In this document: positions 24,532 to 33,937 of the stretch, in pieces
Layout of the letters: the number at the start of each line of letters is the position of its first letter
Numbering within the stretch: position 1 is the stretch's first letter
DNA from: a virus
Virus record (IMG/VR): IMGVR_UViG_3300037628_000218
Location: 29,798-93,797 of that record
Length of the DNA: 64,000 nucleotides
Reading direction: 5' to 3' (one strand)
Position numbers and translations under genes: made by a program
Notes under the pieces: generated by a model
Database searches by the model: none
Told to the model about the DNA's origin: nothing
Seen by the model: only the letters and a program-made list of their open reading frames with translations

Positions 24532-26826
24532 TTAAACTGTTGCGAGAGATGCGTTATTCGCACTCAACACATCTCGAACCTCTTCAGCTACCATAACTGA
24601 TACTTCTCTAGCGTCAGCACTAGGTGCCTCTAGGTTTATAGTGATCTCGTTAGTCGTGGTTACTGTGGAGGCTTCCCGTTTCCTTAAATGGGGGTTAGCC
24701 TCCAGCTCCCTAGCGAACTTCTCTCGTGCATCTGAGCTAAAGACCCTTGTAGCACCTTGAACAATGTTGCTTGAAGCTGCTTCTTCAATAAGTGAGAAGG
24801 CTGCTAAGGGGCCAGCCAACCTGCTTAGTCCTTTGGCAGCAAACTTAGCCCCTGTTATCGCTTTAGTTTTTAAGCTAGTTGGAGGAGGAGCACCCCTAGT
24901 AATCCTGGTAGCTCCTCTCTTACTCCCTGGTTTACCTGGCTTACTTGGTTTACCTCCCTTCCCATCCACTTTATCCATTAGCCCTAATAAACGTAGGACA
25001 CTTTTAATCACCCCAGAGATAATACTACCTAACATCTTAAGGGTCTTAATAGGTCTTAGAAATGCAAGGATTAATCCCCCACCCGCAAAGACACCTATTA
25101 CCTGACGTAGTAGCTTCCATACGCCTTCAAGCTTCTCCGAGCCGTTGATAAGTGCTTGTAACCACCCTAGAAAACCTTGTATATGACCTACCAAGAATAA
25201 AAGAGACCCAGCTAGAACTCTCATAGCTACGCTCAATGCTGAGATATTTTCAGAGGACTTTTCTAGGTTAAAGGCTTCCTCAAAGATTTGTACAAGACCT
25301 GCCAAGCTCTGAGAAACAATTTCTAAAATAGGAGAAAGAATATCTAGTGTGGCAGTAATGACACTGAGACCAGTACCCACAACGCTCCCAAAAATCTTAA
25401 ATATTGGGGTTAGCTGGGTTATGTTCTCAGTTAATCTATCTAAGAAACCTACTAATCCAGACTTAAGCCCAGCATCAAATGAATCAATAATCCCCAGTTG
25501 AATAGAAGAAGTAAATCTTTGGTTAGCAGCGGTTATTGTCTTTAACGATGCTTCATAAGCCCCAGATTCATCAACAAAGCTTTCCATTTGATCTAAGAAT
25601 TTAGGTAAGAACTCTGTAGTTACTACCTGTCCACTTCTTAACATTTTGTCTAGTTCAAGAGTAGTTACCCCTAGGGCTTTAGCCGCTTGAGGAACTGCAC
25701 CGAAAAGACGTTCACCTAACTGTCTACGAAGTTCTTCTGAGCTTACAACACCCTTAGAAATCATCTGCTGAAAAGCAAGCATTACTAAGCTGGAATCGGC
25801 AGCGGTGAGACCAAAGGCTCTAGAGAGTTTAGTCATTTGCCTAAACTGCTTGTTCATAACCTCTGAGGATGACCCAGAGGCTCTAGCAGCAGCACCAATC
25901 TGGCGGTAACCATCAGCTACTACTAACAAGCTGATCCCCATTTCATTGGAGATCCCTTTGATAAACTCAAAGTCTCTAGCAGCAGCTTCTACTCCACCTG
26001 AAGCAGCAAGTAAGGATGCGCTTAGCGAGTCAAACTTACTACCTGTTTGTAGGATAGCTCGACCACCCTCAATAGCAGCAAAGACAGAGAGATAGCTTGT
26101 TGCTAGATTATTCATACTAGCTGTTAAACTCTGTCCTACGGACTTCTGAGAGCGCATAGCAGAGCTTGCTGAGTTAACATTCTCTCTAAGTCTTACTATC
26201 TGGTTGTTAAGCCTCTCCAGTCCTGTACGTGAAGAGATACTGGAGATAGTGCTTTTTAGTTCTTGAGCGCGACTGTTGAGTTTTCTAAACTCTTCTGAGT
26301 TAACTCCAATTGTCCTACCCGCTTTCCTCATTACAGTGTCGATAGAGTTAGCGAGTTTTAACTGTCTTTCATCTGCTAGACCGAAGGCAGAAGGTTGCTT
26401 TTTAACCTTAGCAGCCGCCTGCTTAGCCTCTATAGCTGATTGTCTAGCTGCCTGTCTAGCTTCTATAGCTGACTGTCTAGCTATCAGGTCTTTAGCTGCC
26501 TGCTTAGTAGCTACTTCTTTTTGCTTCTTTCGCTCTAGGGTTATAAGCTTTTCAAGCTCTAAACGTCTTTTCTCTAACTGAGGGATTTTACCCCCCCGTA
26601 GCGACTGGGTGAAGCCTTGGGTTTTTAGACCTATCCCCCTAGCACGTTCGATAGCTCGTAGAAGTTGTAATCGTTTTGACTCCAAAGCATTCTGGCGTTT
26701 TAGAGAGTCTTCTATCTTCTTGTTAGCCTGTTTCAGGGGGGTTAGTATCTCCTTAGTCCCCTTACGAACTTGGGAGGTATCCATTCCGACACGTATTACC
26801 CAATCGTTAACAACATCAACTGTCAT
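24532..26826 (-). CDS. Tail tape measure protein
   Basis: A 764-residue protein, long helices at the N-terminus (basic, Gln/Ala/Lys-rich, residues 30-230), then a tape-measure domain (LNNLATSYLSVFAAIEGGRA, GISNEMGISLLVVADGYRQI, LRRQLGERLFGAVPQAAKAL), then hydrophobic segments around residues 480-610. It sets tail length and enters the host membrane. At about 0.15 nm per residue it predicts a tail of about 115 nm. It follows the frameshifted chaperone pair, as usual. Confidence 0.92.
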   Translation of the reverse strand: MTVDVVNDWVIRVGMDTSQVRKGTKEILTPLKQANKKIEDSLKRQNALESKRLQLLRAIERARGIGLKTQGFTQSLRGGKIPQLEKRRLELEKLITLERKKQKEVATKQAAKDLIARQSAIEARQAARQSAIEAKQAAAKVKKQPSAFGLADERQLKLANSIDTVMRKAGRTIGVNSEEFRKLNSRAQELKSTISSISSRTGLERLNNQIVRLRENVNSASSAMRSQKSVGQSLTASMNNLATSYLSVFAAIEGGRAILQTGSKFDSLSASLLAASGGVEAAARDFEFIKGISNEMGISLLVVADGYRQIGAAARASGSSSEVMNKQFRQMTKLSRAFGLTAADSSLVMLAFQQMISKGVVSSEELRRQLGERLFGAVPQAAKALGVTTLELDKMLRSGQVVTTEFLPKFLDQMESFVDESGAYEASLKTITAANQRFTSSIQLGIIDSFDAGLKSGLVGFLDRLTENITQLTPIFKIFGSVVGTGLSVITATLDILSPILEIVSQSLAGLVQIFEEAFNLEKSSENISALSVAMRVLAGSLLFLVGHIQGFLGWLQALINGSEKLEGVWKLLRQVIGVFAGGGLILAFLRPIKTLKMLGSIISGVIKSVLRLLGLMDKVDGKGGKPSKPGKPGSKRGATRITRGAPPPTSLKTKAITGAKFAAKGLSRLAGPLAAFSLIEEAASSNIVQGATRVFSSDAREKFARELEANPHLRKREASTVTTTNEITINLEAPSADAREVSVMVAEEVRDVLSANNASLATV

Positions 26827-26857
26827 TGCTACACCCTTTCCCTATTTAAACTTTAGA

Positions 26858-27549
26858 TTATGTTTTGGATTCACTGTCTTTCTGGGCTGCGATTTCCAAA
26901 TCTGTCATCATCTCCACATACTCTTTAAGCTTAAGAAACTCAGGGAGTGAATACTCATTTTTTAAGATACGTATATCTTTTATAGGGCAATGTTTGGAAG
27001 ATAACACTCCGTAAAAAACCCAATCTGCTTCGGTAAGGGAAGCCTTCTTCATAGCTTCTCTAACTAAGAGGGTGTTCCTTCCTTGCTCACTTCCATCCCC
27101 ATCGAAGGCAGGGATATACCCTTGTTCTGGAGATAGTCTACGAAAAAAGAGCCACAATTCTCTTTAAGCACAAACTCAAGTAAGGCTATTAAGCCTCCTA
27201 AGTTTCCTTTGAACTCTTCATCTACATCTACGACTACTCCTTTCTTCTTGATGTTTTGTGTTAGCAAGGTTACAAGGTCTAGGATGCTGACCTTATCAAG
27301 CTGGGTTACTAAAAGTGAACTTACATCAGCGAATAATGTGTCCTCTTCAGGTAGTATTAACCCCTCTCTCTTTGTTCCATCGAAGTACGCACCTATTGCT
27401 GGTAAGCACACTTTAAGTAATTGTGTAGCTACAGCAAGTGATTGTGTGGCAGGTAATAGATCAATGTTGTAAACAGTTCCTTTAATAGTTGTAGAATGTA
27501 CACCCGCTTGGTCTAGAGTTGATTGTGCAATTTTTTCAATATCGTTCAT
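26858..27549 (-). CDS. Tail assembly chaperone, -1 frameshift extended form
   Basis: Predicted long product of ribosomal slipping at TTTTTTC (27142-27148). Ribosomes reading the 161-residue chaperone shift back one base and continue through SLTEADWVFYGVLSSKHCP to the stop at 26858. The downstream frame is open from before the slip site and lacks its own ribosome site. This matches the two-product chaperone of tailed phages (lambda G/GT, P2 E/E'), always just before the tape measure gene. The extended part should bind the tape measure protein. Confidence 0.82.
27064..27549 (-). CDS. Tail assembly chaperone, short form
   Basis: A 161-residue product of normal reading. Helical, with PATQSLAVATQLLKVCLPAIGA and a DFLKENC-like segment near the C-terminus. 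It ends 93 bases inside the overlapping -1 frame. The ribosome site is AGGAGG. It lies between the tube gene and the tape measure gene, the standard position for this protein. Confidence 0.85.
   Translation of the reverse strand: MNDIEKIAQSTLDQAGVHSTTIKGTVYNIDLLPATQSLAVATQLLKVCLPAIGAYFDGTKREGLILPEEDTLFADVSSLLVTQLDKVSILDLVTLLTQNIKKKGVVVDVDEEFKGNLGGLIALLEFVLKENCGSFFVDYLQNKGISLPSMGMEVSKEGTPS
27142..27148 (-). other. Slippery heptamer T-TTT-TTC
   Basis: In the chaperone reading the codons are TCT TTT TTC, so the heptamer T TTT TTC fits the X-XXY-YYZ rule for a -1 shift. The new frame continues Phe-Phe-Arg-Arg. It lies where the two frames overlap. Confidence 0.8.
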
Positions 27550-27572
27550 TTAGTTTCCTCCTAAATATTAGT

Positions 27573-27594
27573 AAAAGGGGATCTAACGTCCCCT
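27573..27594 (-). terminator. Hairpin terminator after the tail tube gene
   Basis: On the minus strand AAGGGGA and TCCCCTT form a stem around CGTTAGA, followed by TT and then ACT. The short T run suggests a partial terminator that lowers transcription into the chaperone genes. Confidence 0.7.
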
Positions 27595-27607
27595 TCTTTT
27601 CTTAGTC

Positions 27608-28108
27608 TTAGACGTTGCCTAAGATTGTTGTAATAGCGTTAAGTACCCGTGCTGTTTCATCTGAGTCAGCAGCAACCCCTTCAGGTACAGAAGCAAATTC
27701 CATACCCTCGCAGAAGAAAACCCAGTCTTTAGATTGTCCTGCTGCTGTGAGGCCCAGGATGACTTCTGGGGCTGTTTTGATGTAACTACCTGTTAGCAGA
27801 GCGATAACACTACCAGAGGGGTCTATGATGCTTAGGCTTGCAGTTATGAAGGTGTCGTTAGCCTCTTGTGCTAGTAGTACACCAGACAGTATACGATTAG
27901 AGTCTGAGTTCTGTTGAAAAGACAAGGTGCAAGATCCTGTCCTATCAGGGGAGATAGAGATAGATAGATTGCCATCAGAACCAACCTCTTCGTCCGTAAT
28001 ATCTGCGCTGCGTGAAAACGTAACGAAAGCGTCTGGAGATAACGCTCCAAGAGCAACCCCGCCCCACGAAATCGTCACATTACGGCTTGAATATACAGGG
28101 AGTGCCAT
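27608..28108 (-). CDS. Tail tube protein (DUF3277-like)
   Basis: A 166-residue beta-rich protein beginning LPVYSSRNVTISWGGVALG, with DGNLSISISPDRTGSCTLSF and QSKDWVFFCEGMEF. This pattern matches phage tube proteins coded after a DUF3383-type sheath. It builds the inner tube of the contractile tail. A strong hairpin precedes its ribosome site. Confidence 0.85.
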   Translation of the reverse strand: MALPVYSSRNVTISWGGVALGALSPDAFVTFSRSADITDEEVGSDGNLSISISPDRTGSCTLSFQQNSDSNRILSGVLLAQEANDTFITASLSIIDPSGSVIALLTGSYIKTAPEVILGLTAAGQSKDWVFFCEGMEFASVPEGVAADSDETARVLNAITTILGNV

Positions 28109-28130
28109 ATTGATTTACCTTTAAGTGTTT

Positions 28131-28151
28131 GAGAGTTTGTTAAGAACTCTC
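28131..28151 (-). promoter_or_regulatory. Leader hairpin before the tube gene
   Basis: GAGAGTT and AACTCTC form a seven-pair hairpin with a seven-base loop between the sheath stop and the tube start. No T run follows, so it is more likely an mRNA stability or processing hairpin that lets the tube mRNA accumulate. Confidence 0.6.
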
Positions 28152-28189
28152 ATATTTATAGTTTATGTTAGTAGGGCAGTTAAGCCGTT

Positions 28190-29542
28190 TTACGCTAGGT
28201 TATCAAAGGTAAGGACACCCGTGATCTTTGTGATTTGGATAGCACCCGCTAAGAACGCTACGAACGAGGCGTTTAACTCTCGTAGTTGCTTTTCAGCAAA
28301 AGGTACGTCAGCTGCCCTTGGGAAGTTAGTTGTATACGGATTACTCTCTTGTAGGATAGAAGGAGTTGTTGAAGTAGATACCGAACGGCTTAGAACCGAT
28401 GTAACTGTGTTTCGTACTGTTCCGATACCACTATCTGTATAAGGAATAACAGGTTGGTTAATCTGTAGGTTCTGCAAGCCTTCTGTAATACGTGCTTCTA
28501 AGAAGTCACGGTTACGGATTGCATCAATCCACTCATCACCTGCTACCTTACCTCTCCGTGTAATATCAATTCCACCTACGCTTTCAATCCAGTTAGCGTT
28601 ACGTGTATCAAGGTTGTTCTTCTGTGTGAACGTAAGATTCTTACCTGTAGCGTCCCTTGAGGCAGCTAGTCCAGCTATCCTGTTATTGGCCCATACCTTA
28701 CTACCTGGTGTGGAGGGTGCAGCGATTGCAACGAAAGCCATCTCAGGAAACTTAGTGTCTGCATCTTGGTGGAACCAACCAGAGGTTCTGAAGAAGTTGC
28801 TTTCGGCAAGCTTACCAAGAGTGTCACCAGAAGCAGCAGGTATTTCCAGTGCAGTAAGAGCAGCTTCCTCTTTTACAGATACAAAGTAGATCTTAGTAAG
28901 TGCTTCTGTAACAGCAGCCATCGCTAGGATAAAAACTTGAGTCTGGTCATTAGAGGTAATGAAATAGAAATCATTATCTATCTCAGTGATTGCGGTAATC
29001 ACAGCAGCAGCAGTTTCAGTGGCTGTAGTAGTTTGAGTTAACTTAGTAATCTTAGTTACAGCAAACGGAGTACCTGGGGTAGCCTCTGCTAATGTCAAAG
29101 TAGCAGTACCACTTACGGTAACACCAACAATACCAGATAGGGCTGTAGATAGTGCTGTTACAACCTCTGTAGGTGTTTCAGAGCCAGTGGCGGTAGTAAA
29201 TGAAGCTGCTATAGTTACGTTGTCAGTGCCGACTACTGTAATCTCAAAAACCTCACCAATAGCTGTTACAGCATCGGGAGTATAGGTTAAGAGGGTTACA
29301 TCACGCCGACCTACTTTGACAACACTTGGAGGAATCTCTTGGGAGAAGGCTGAGTTCACAGCAATCAACTCATTAGAACCCGCTGGTAGGTCTGCTGAGG
29401 CGGCAGTTATGTTAGGATAGGAGCGAACACGTTCAGTAAACCAACGATGCTCACCAATGAAAATGGGAGTCCCAAAACCTGCGCGGGAGACTGCTGCGGT
29501 CTGTAGACTAATAGTTACTGTGACAATATCTTGAAGGCTCAT
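28190..29542 (-). CDS. Tail sheath protein (DUF3383-like)
   Basis: A 450-residue protein with the sheath pattern of DUF3383 phages: SRAGFGTPIFIGEHRWF at the start, repeated Ala/Thr-rich beta segments, FPEMAFVAIAAPSTPGSKVW, NLDTRNANWIESVGGIDITR and a C-terminal region with EARITEGLQNLQIN. It forms the outer contractile layer. Defines the phage as a myovirus. Confidence 0.92.
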   Translation of the reverse strand: MSLQDIVTVTISLQTAAVSRAGFGTPIFIGEHRWFTERVRSYPNITAASADLPAGSNELIAVNSAFSQEIPPSVVKVGRRDVTLLTYTPDAVTAIGEVFEITVVGTDNVTIAASFTTATGSETPTEVVTALSTALSGIVGVTVSGTATLTLAEATPGTPFAVTKITKLTQTTTATETAAAVITAITEIDNDFYFITSNDQTQVFILAMAAVTEALTKIYFVSVKEEAALTALEIPAASGDTLGKLAESNFFRTSGWFHQDADTKFPEMAFVAIAAPSTPGSKVWANNRIAGLAASRDATGKNLTFTQKNNLDTRNANWIESVGGIDITRRGKVAGDEWIDAIRNRDFLEARITEGLQNLQINQPVIPYTDSGIGTVRNTVTSVLSRSVSTSTTPSILQESNPYTTNFPRAADVPFAEKQLRELNASFVAFLAGAIQITKITGVLTFDNLA

Positions 29543-29614
29543 TAACAGAGTTCTCCTTTAATTAATGGTAGGTGTTCTTTTACGATCATACTTGTGGTTC
29601 CTTTCTTAAACATG

Positions 29615-30199
29615 CTAAGGTTCTGGTACAGTTATATCTACAATGAGTGGGGTTGGATCATCGGTACTAATATTGTAAATAGTGCCGTCCAAATGAACAG
29701 TTGTGAAACTGTCAGATCCCGAAGTATCGACGAAGGTGTCTATAATATTAAAAGTAATATTGAAAGACGCAGATTCTAGATAGTCATCTGTAAGTAGAAT
29801 TGGCAGTGAGTCTATACTATCAACAATAACTACAGACCCTCCTGTAGTGTTTCTTATATCTCCAAGAACTCTGTTTAACCTAAAGAATCCATGAAGCTTC
29901 TGAGCTATGCTGATAGCGTTACCACCATAGACTCGGTAATTTAGTAGGAGCTGTTTAGTTGTTTCATAAACAGTCTGATCACTACTATTGATAGTCTCTG
30001 AATAGAGCCAGCCAGATTCATCTTGAGTATCTAGTACATCAATAGTTACATAAGAGTAACCTGGTTTAGGGCCAGTTTGTCTAGCCCTTATAACTGCGGG
30101 GAGATCGGCATTAGCACCTATTAGGGACAACTCTGTTGGTAACGCTTCTCTTGCTACTAAGATAAACTTGTCTAGGATAGCGTCATAGTCTATCGCCAT
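29615..30199 (-). CDS. Neck/tail terminator protein
   Basis: A 194-residue protein with PGYSYVTIDVLDTQDESGW and a YRVYGGNAISIAQKL segment, which resembles the neck terminator family (gp12-like) coded just upstream of sheath genes. It probably caps the tail tube and joins the head. It overlaps its upstream neighbour by one base. Confidence 0.78.
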   Translation of the reverse strand: MAIDYDAILDKFILVAREALPTELSLIGANADLPAVIRARQTGPKPGYSYVTIDVLDTQDESGWLYSETINSSDQTVYETTKQLLLNYRVYGGNAISIAQKLHGFFRLNRVLGDIRNTTGGSVVIVDSIDSLPILLTDDYLESASFNITFNIIDTFVDTSGSDSFTTVHLDGTIYNISTDDPTPLIVDITVPEP

Positions 30200-30579
30200 T
30201 ACAACCCTCCGTTAGTAGTTTGATCGTCCCGAATAAACAAGGCTTTGAAATGATCAGTTGATAACCCAGATAAGTTCCAGTTCTCTACAGCCATCGCATA
30301 GTAGTTTTGACCCTCAATAGTTGTGGTATCAGCAAGTTCTTTGCTAAACTGATCAGAGGTATTTAGAGAGGTTGTAGTCCTGATAATACGAGCATCCGAG
30401 GCGGTTTTACCAGAAGGTAATATAAGCTGATTGGCCCCCATCTTGAAAGGTTGGATGCTACATTGTATTGTAATGTCTACTGGTGTGGGAGTTACCCAGC
30501 GACCTTTCTCATCCCAGAATCCACTACCTCCATCACGTTTAATAACTAGAGTAGAGGTTCGCATTAATTTGAGAGCCAT
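30199..30579 (-). CDS. Neck/head-tail connector protein, 126 aa
   Basis: A 126-residue protein (GSGFWDEKGRWVTPTPVDIT, then a beta-rich core with NYYAMAVENW) located between the Mu-gpG-like gene and the tail terminator gene. Size and order match stopper or connector proteins. It overlaps the gene downstream by one base. Confidence 0.7.
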   Translation of the reverse strand: MALKLMRTSTLVIKRDGGSGFWDEKGRWVTPTPVDITIQCSIQPFKMGANQLILPSGKTASDARIIRTTTSLNTSDQFSKELADTTTIEGQNYYAMAVENWNLSGLSTDHFKALFIRDDQTTNGGL

Positions 30580-31065
30580 TTATGCTTCCTTTACTTGTTT
30601 GTTTTTAGAAGTCCTGTAAGCTACTTTTGATTTTAGGTCGCCAGTGTCTACAAGGGGGTTGTTGGATTCCTTAGGAGGAACAGCGTTAGGAACTAGAGAA
30701 GGACTTCCGAATATTTTCTGTTCTTCTTCTCTGAAGAACTTACCAATATCATCTAAAAGCATCCCGTCTGAACCGTTCCCTGGCTTTCTACCCTTCCATA
30801 GTTTAAATGCTCTACGTAATACAGGAGCTGTTAGCTTTCTACGCCTGAAGAAGAGTATGTCTAACACAGGTCTAGCGGGAAGATCCGTTTCAGGGTTACC
30901 TGCATGGTGAATAGCCATTAGCTCAGGGTATGTAAAGCCTGAAGCATGTTTACCTTGTGAGCTAAAATGACCTACCTCTACAAATGCGTTATTAAGACTT
31001 AGAAGTTGTTGTGAGAGCTTTTCGAGCTGGTTTCCTTGTTTCTTTAGGCTTACTTTTAGTGCCAT
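30580..31065 (-). CDS. Virion morphogenesis protein (Mu gpG / neck-like)
   Basis: A 161-residue basic protein. VEVGHFSSQGKHASGFTYPE, then MAIHHAGN and LPARPVLDI, are typical of tail completion or neck proteins of the Mu gpG type. The C-terminus is Lys-rich. It has an alternative frame gene overlapping its 5' end. Confidence 0.75.
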   Translation of the reverse strand: MALKVSLKKQGNQLEKLSQQLLSLNNAFVEVGHFSSQGKHASGFTYPELMAIHHAGNPETDLPARPVLDILFFRRRKLTAPVLRRAFKLWKGRKPGNGSDGMLLDDIGKFFREEEQKIFGSPSLVPNAVPPKESNNPLVDTGDLKSKVAYRTSKNKQVKEA

Positions 31066-31156
31066 CTTTTTTACTCGCTACCTTTTTGGTCATATCAATT
31101 ATTTCTTCGATAACCCGACCATCTGGGTAGGTTATTGTACGTTTAACAATTCCCAT
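30992..31156 (-). CDS. Small basic protein, 54 aa, overlapping gene
   Basis: An ATG at 31156 behind AAGGA encodes 54 residues, strongly basic (VASKKDGTKSKPKETRKPAR). It overlaps the start of the morphogenesis gene by 74 bases in another frame. The leading portion (GIVKRTITYPDGRVIEEI) is normal protein-like beta sequence. The overlap makes it less certain; it may serve to couple translation. Confidence 0.5.
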   Translation of the reverse strand: MGIVKRTITYPDGRVIEEIIDMTKKVASKKDGTKSKPKETRKPARKALTTTSKS

Positions 31157-31186
31157 AAGTGTTCCTTGTTGGTGGTGTGGACATAT

Positions 31187-31225
31187 GAAAAAGAAGGGCT
31201 AAACCCTAACCCCTCCGAAGAGGGG
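31187..31225 (-). terminator. Terminator after the large LamG virion protein
   Basis: CCCCTC-TTCG-GAGGGG on the minus strand is followed by TTAGGGTTTAGCCC and a TTCTTTTTC run. A second weak stem may form with the GGG and CCC. It lies 12 bases after the gene's stop. Confidence 0.72.
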
Positions 31226-31237
31226 AAGGTTATAAGG

Positions 31238-33937
31238 TTATACGTTAGCCTTAGCTACCCAAACTCCATTCTCATAGAAGTTGAAAACACTTGTTGTTGT
31301 GTTATATATCATCATACCATCAGCAGAAGTCAATAAATCACGTTGAGTCGTTGTCATACGAGGTAACATAAAACCTGCGGTTGTTGAGTTACACTCTATC
31401 CGACCATTCTCAATCTGTATATCTGTACCGCCATCTGGTGACACAAACTTAGTATAGGCATTCGCAATGTGTAACCGCTCTCGTACACTATCATGGATAG
31501 CATAATAAGCTGTCGCTTGAGTACCGTTATGGAAGGACTTGAAGCCACCTCCTTGTTGGTCTAACATCCAAGTGGCATCCGCATTAACATCTATACGTGT
31601 GGTTGTACCATCATGGTATTCAAGAGTGTTATTATCAAGCCAAAGATTGTCAGCTCCTGATTGACTCTTTATCTGAACACCTGTAGCCGTTGCACTTATT
31701 AAATCGTATGTACCGTTGTTATAAGCGAAAGCTGTGTTGTCTACCAGCACAGAGTTAGTGCCATCAGGAGATGAAAGTTTAGAGGCGGTAGCATCAATCT
31801 CTAGACGGTCAATAACCCCAGCTTCTACGGTAAAGGCATATCTGTCTACAACAACATGTGTATTGGAACTTTCTTCACGCCCTATAACAACCTGACCATC
31901 AGGAATAGTGAAGTCAATTATAAAAAAGTGCTTTCCAGAGGCTCCACCACCCATTTCAATTGCATCGCCATAATCATAGAAAAGCCCCCTATTAGTTGAG
32001 TTGAAGTGTCCAAGGTAACCAGTATCAGTTTCACCTACAAATTGTACTCCAGCAAAACCAGAAGGTTGTAGGTTTGTAAACTCTAACCCACTAGCTCCAA
32101 ATGAATCTCCTGTGTCTATGAACTCAGCTCTACCTGCATTATTTAATGATAGTAACTTTCCACCATCCGCAGAGACTAACTCTGTCTTTGTAGCATCTAC
32201 AGACACTCTATCCCTAGTGCCGTCACTATACGCCAACGCCCCGCCTGCTGTAGCGAGTGACATATCTCCACCAGTCTTTATATTCCTGACAGTGAAGTCT
32301 ACTACGTCAGCATCCAGATTAACCACATCCCCAGTCTCCTGATACATGGTATCTAGCTTATGATCACCAGTGGATGCCTGCATTGAATACAGTACCAAGT
32401 CAGTTGGTGTTTTATTCTGTACAACGAACTGGGAGCCGCCAACTACAGATTGGATTGCTGCTATTAGGTTATTTGCTGTGTCAAAAACTTTAAAGTTATC
32501 AGATTTAACAACACTATTACCGCCACGACGCATGTGGTGAGCTTTAACCTCTTCTAACGATAGTGCTCTGGAATAGACTTTAGCGTAATCCATGTACCCA
32601 TTAAACGGATATGACCCAACTTCATTGCGACCCCCAATTCCCCAAGTATTTGCTGAAATACCTAAGTTGGTCTCAGTAAGACTCGCCTTCACCTCCCCAT
32701 TTACAATAAGGTGCATTGTGGTGCCATCATACGTAGCTACAACGTGATACCACTCACCTGTTACAATATCAATGGTGTCATCTATATTGTTGTATGCCCC
32801 GTTTGCCTGTATCTCTATACCAATCTTATTAGGGAGTGAACTGGTGCTAGGTGAAATCCCGAACAGTAAGTCATTAGAAAACCCACCTTCATCTGAAGCA
32901 AGCAGTAGGGTTCTAGTGGAGTCAATTGCATTAAACACAACTTCCAATGACCATTCAGCTAGCGTTGGTAAATTGTCGGGGGTAGAGAGGAAAGTAGTGT
33001 TAGCACTATTGAAATATGCACCAGACCCGTATTGACCGTAGTCAGCTGCTATAACAGGAGAGCCAAAGTTAGTAAGGGTGTAAGCACTCTCACTTCTGTC
33101 ATACTGTGTTGCATCTGTTCCAATTTCTGTAAAAGGTACGTGCAAAACTAGCCCTGTCTCATCACCTAGCATTTCGTTAAACGGTGCTACTAAACCAGAG
33201 TGTGTGACTACCTCATCAGTAAAGGTGCGTAGCTCATACTTAGTATACGGTTCAGAGGGGTTGGTAGTACCTGGCTCAACTTGTAGGTAACTGAGAGATA
33301 CATCATCAGCACTTGTACGTCTATACATCACGACAGTAACAGGATCTCCTGCTGTAATATCCAGCGGGTGATCAAACTGCATTTTAATCGTACCGCCTGC
33401 TGCTACGGTATGCCCGTTGTTGTCTTGCATGTAGATCATTGTGCCTAAGTCATCAACTCCCCAGAACACTTCATAATGGAGCCATTCAGTAGGGGTAATC
33501 TCATCAACAGAGATAAACTCCCCAGAGAAATATGAACCAGCGGTAGGGGCAGTAAACGTATATTTACAATCTACTGCGCCAGATCCTGCTGCTATTCCAT
33601 TAGATTCTGTGGTACTCATTGTATCAGAATGTATACGTACACTTGGAGCAAAGACACCAGTGGAATCTTGATTAGCCACTATAGATTGATCTTTCAAGCC
33701 ACACCAAGCAGGCCAATAGTTAACACCTGAAGATATGTTGGTAAAGAAAATATTCTCTGCGCCAGAGGACATCTTATGCTGTCCACCTAGGTAGAAGGAG
33801 TTTAGATCAGTCTCGATAGCTCTACTAGCTACTAGTCGATCTGTGGTGCTGTTGTATGTAAAGTGTAGTAAAGTAGCCTTCTGTTCTGGGGTAACTCTTT
33901 CACTTGCTGAGCTACCGTCTGTTGGTAAAATAGACAT
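31238..33937 (-). CDS. Large virion fibre-like protein with LamG lectin fold
   Basis: An 899-residue protein. Residues about 255-465 are a LamG-like jelly roll (LVLHVPFTEIG, LPTLAEWSLEVVFNA, TGEWYHVVATYDGTTMHLIV, NGYMDYAKVYSRALSLEEV), a fold that binds sugars. The C-terminal 400 residues are shaft-like repeats, ending in MLPRMTTTQRDLLTSADG, a typical fibre tip or chaperone-adjacent segment. It lies among capsid and neck genes rather than baseplate genes, so it may decorate the head or neck (whisker-like). Confidence 0.82.
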   Translation of the reverse strand: MSILPTDGSSASERVTPEQKATLLHFTYNSTTDRLVASRAIETDLNSFYLGGQHKMSSGAENIFFTNISSGVNYWPAWCGLKDQSIVANQDSTGVFAPSVRIHSDTMSTTESNGIAAGSGAVDCKYTFTAPTAGSYFSGEFISVDEITPTEWLHYEVFWGVDDLGTMIYMQDNNGHTVAAGGTIKMQFDHPLDITAGDPVTVVMYRRTSADDVSLSYLQVEPGTTNPSEPYTKYELRTFTDEVVTHSGLVAPFNEMLGDETGLVLHVPFTEIGTDATQYDRSESAYTLTNFGSPVIAADYGQYGSGAYFNSANTTFLSTPDNLPTLAEWSLEVVFNAIDSTRTLLLASDEGGFSNDLLFGISPSTSSLPNKIGIEIQANGAYNNIDDTIDIVTGEWYHVVATYDGTTMHLIVNGEVKASLTETNLGISANTWGIGGRNEVGSYPFNGYMDYAKVYSRALSLEEVKAHHMRRGGNSVVKSDNFKVFDTANNLIAAIQSVVGGSQFVVQNKTPTDLVLYSMQASTGDHKLDTMYQETGDVVNLDADVVDFTVRNIKTGGDMSLATAGGALAYSDGTRDRVSVDATKTELVSADGGKLLSLNNAGRAEFIDTGDSFGASGLEFTNLQPSGFAGVQFVGETDTGYLGHFNSTNRGLFYDYGDAIEMGGGASGKHFFIIDFTIPDGQVVIGREESSNTHVVVDRYAFTVEAGVIDRLEIDATASKLSSPDGTNSVLVDNTAFAYNNGTYDLISATATGVQIKSQSGADNLWLDNNTLEYHDGTTTRIDVNADATWMLDQQGGGFKSFHNGTQATAYYAIHDSVRERLHIANAYTKFVSPDGGTDIQIENGRIECNSTTAGFMLPRMTTTQRDLLTSADGMMIYNTTTSVFNFYENGVWVAKANV

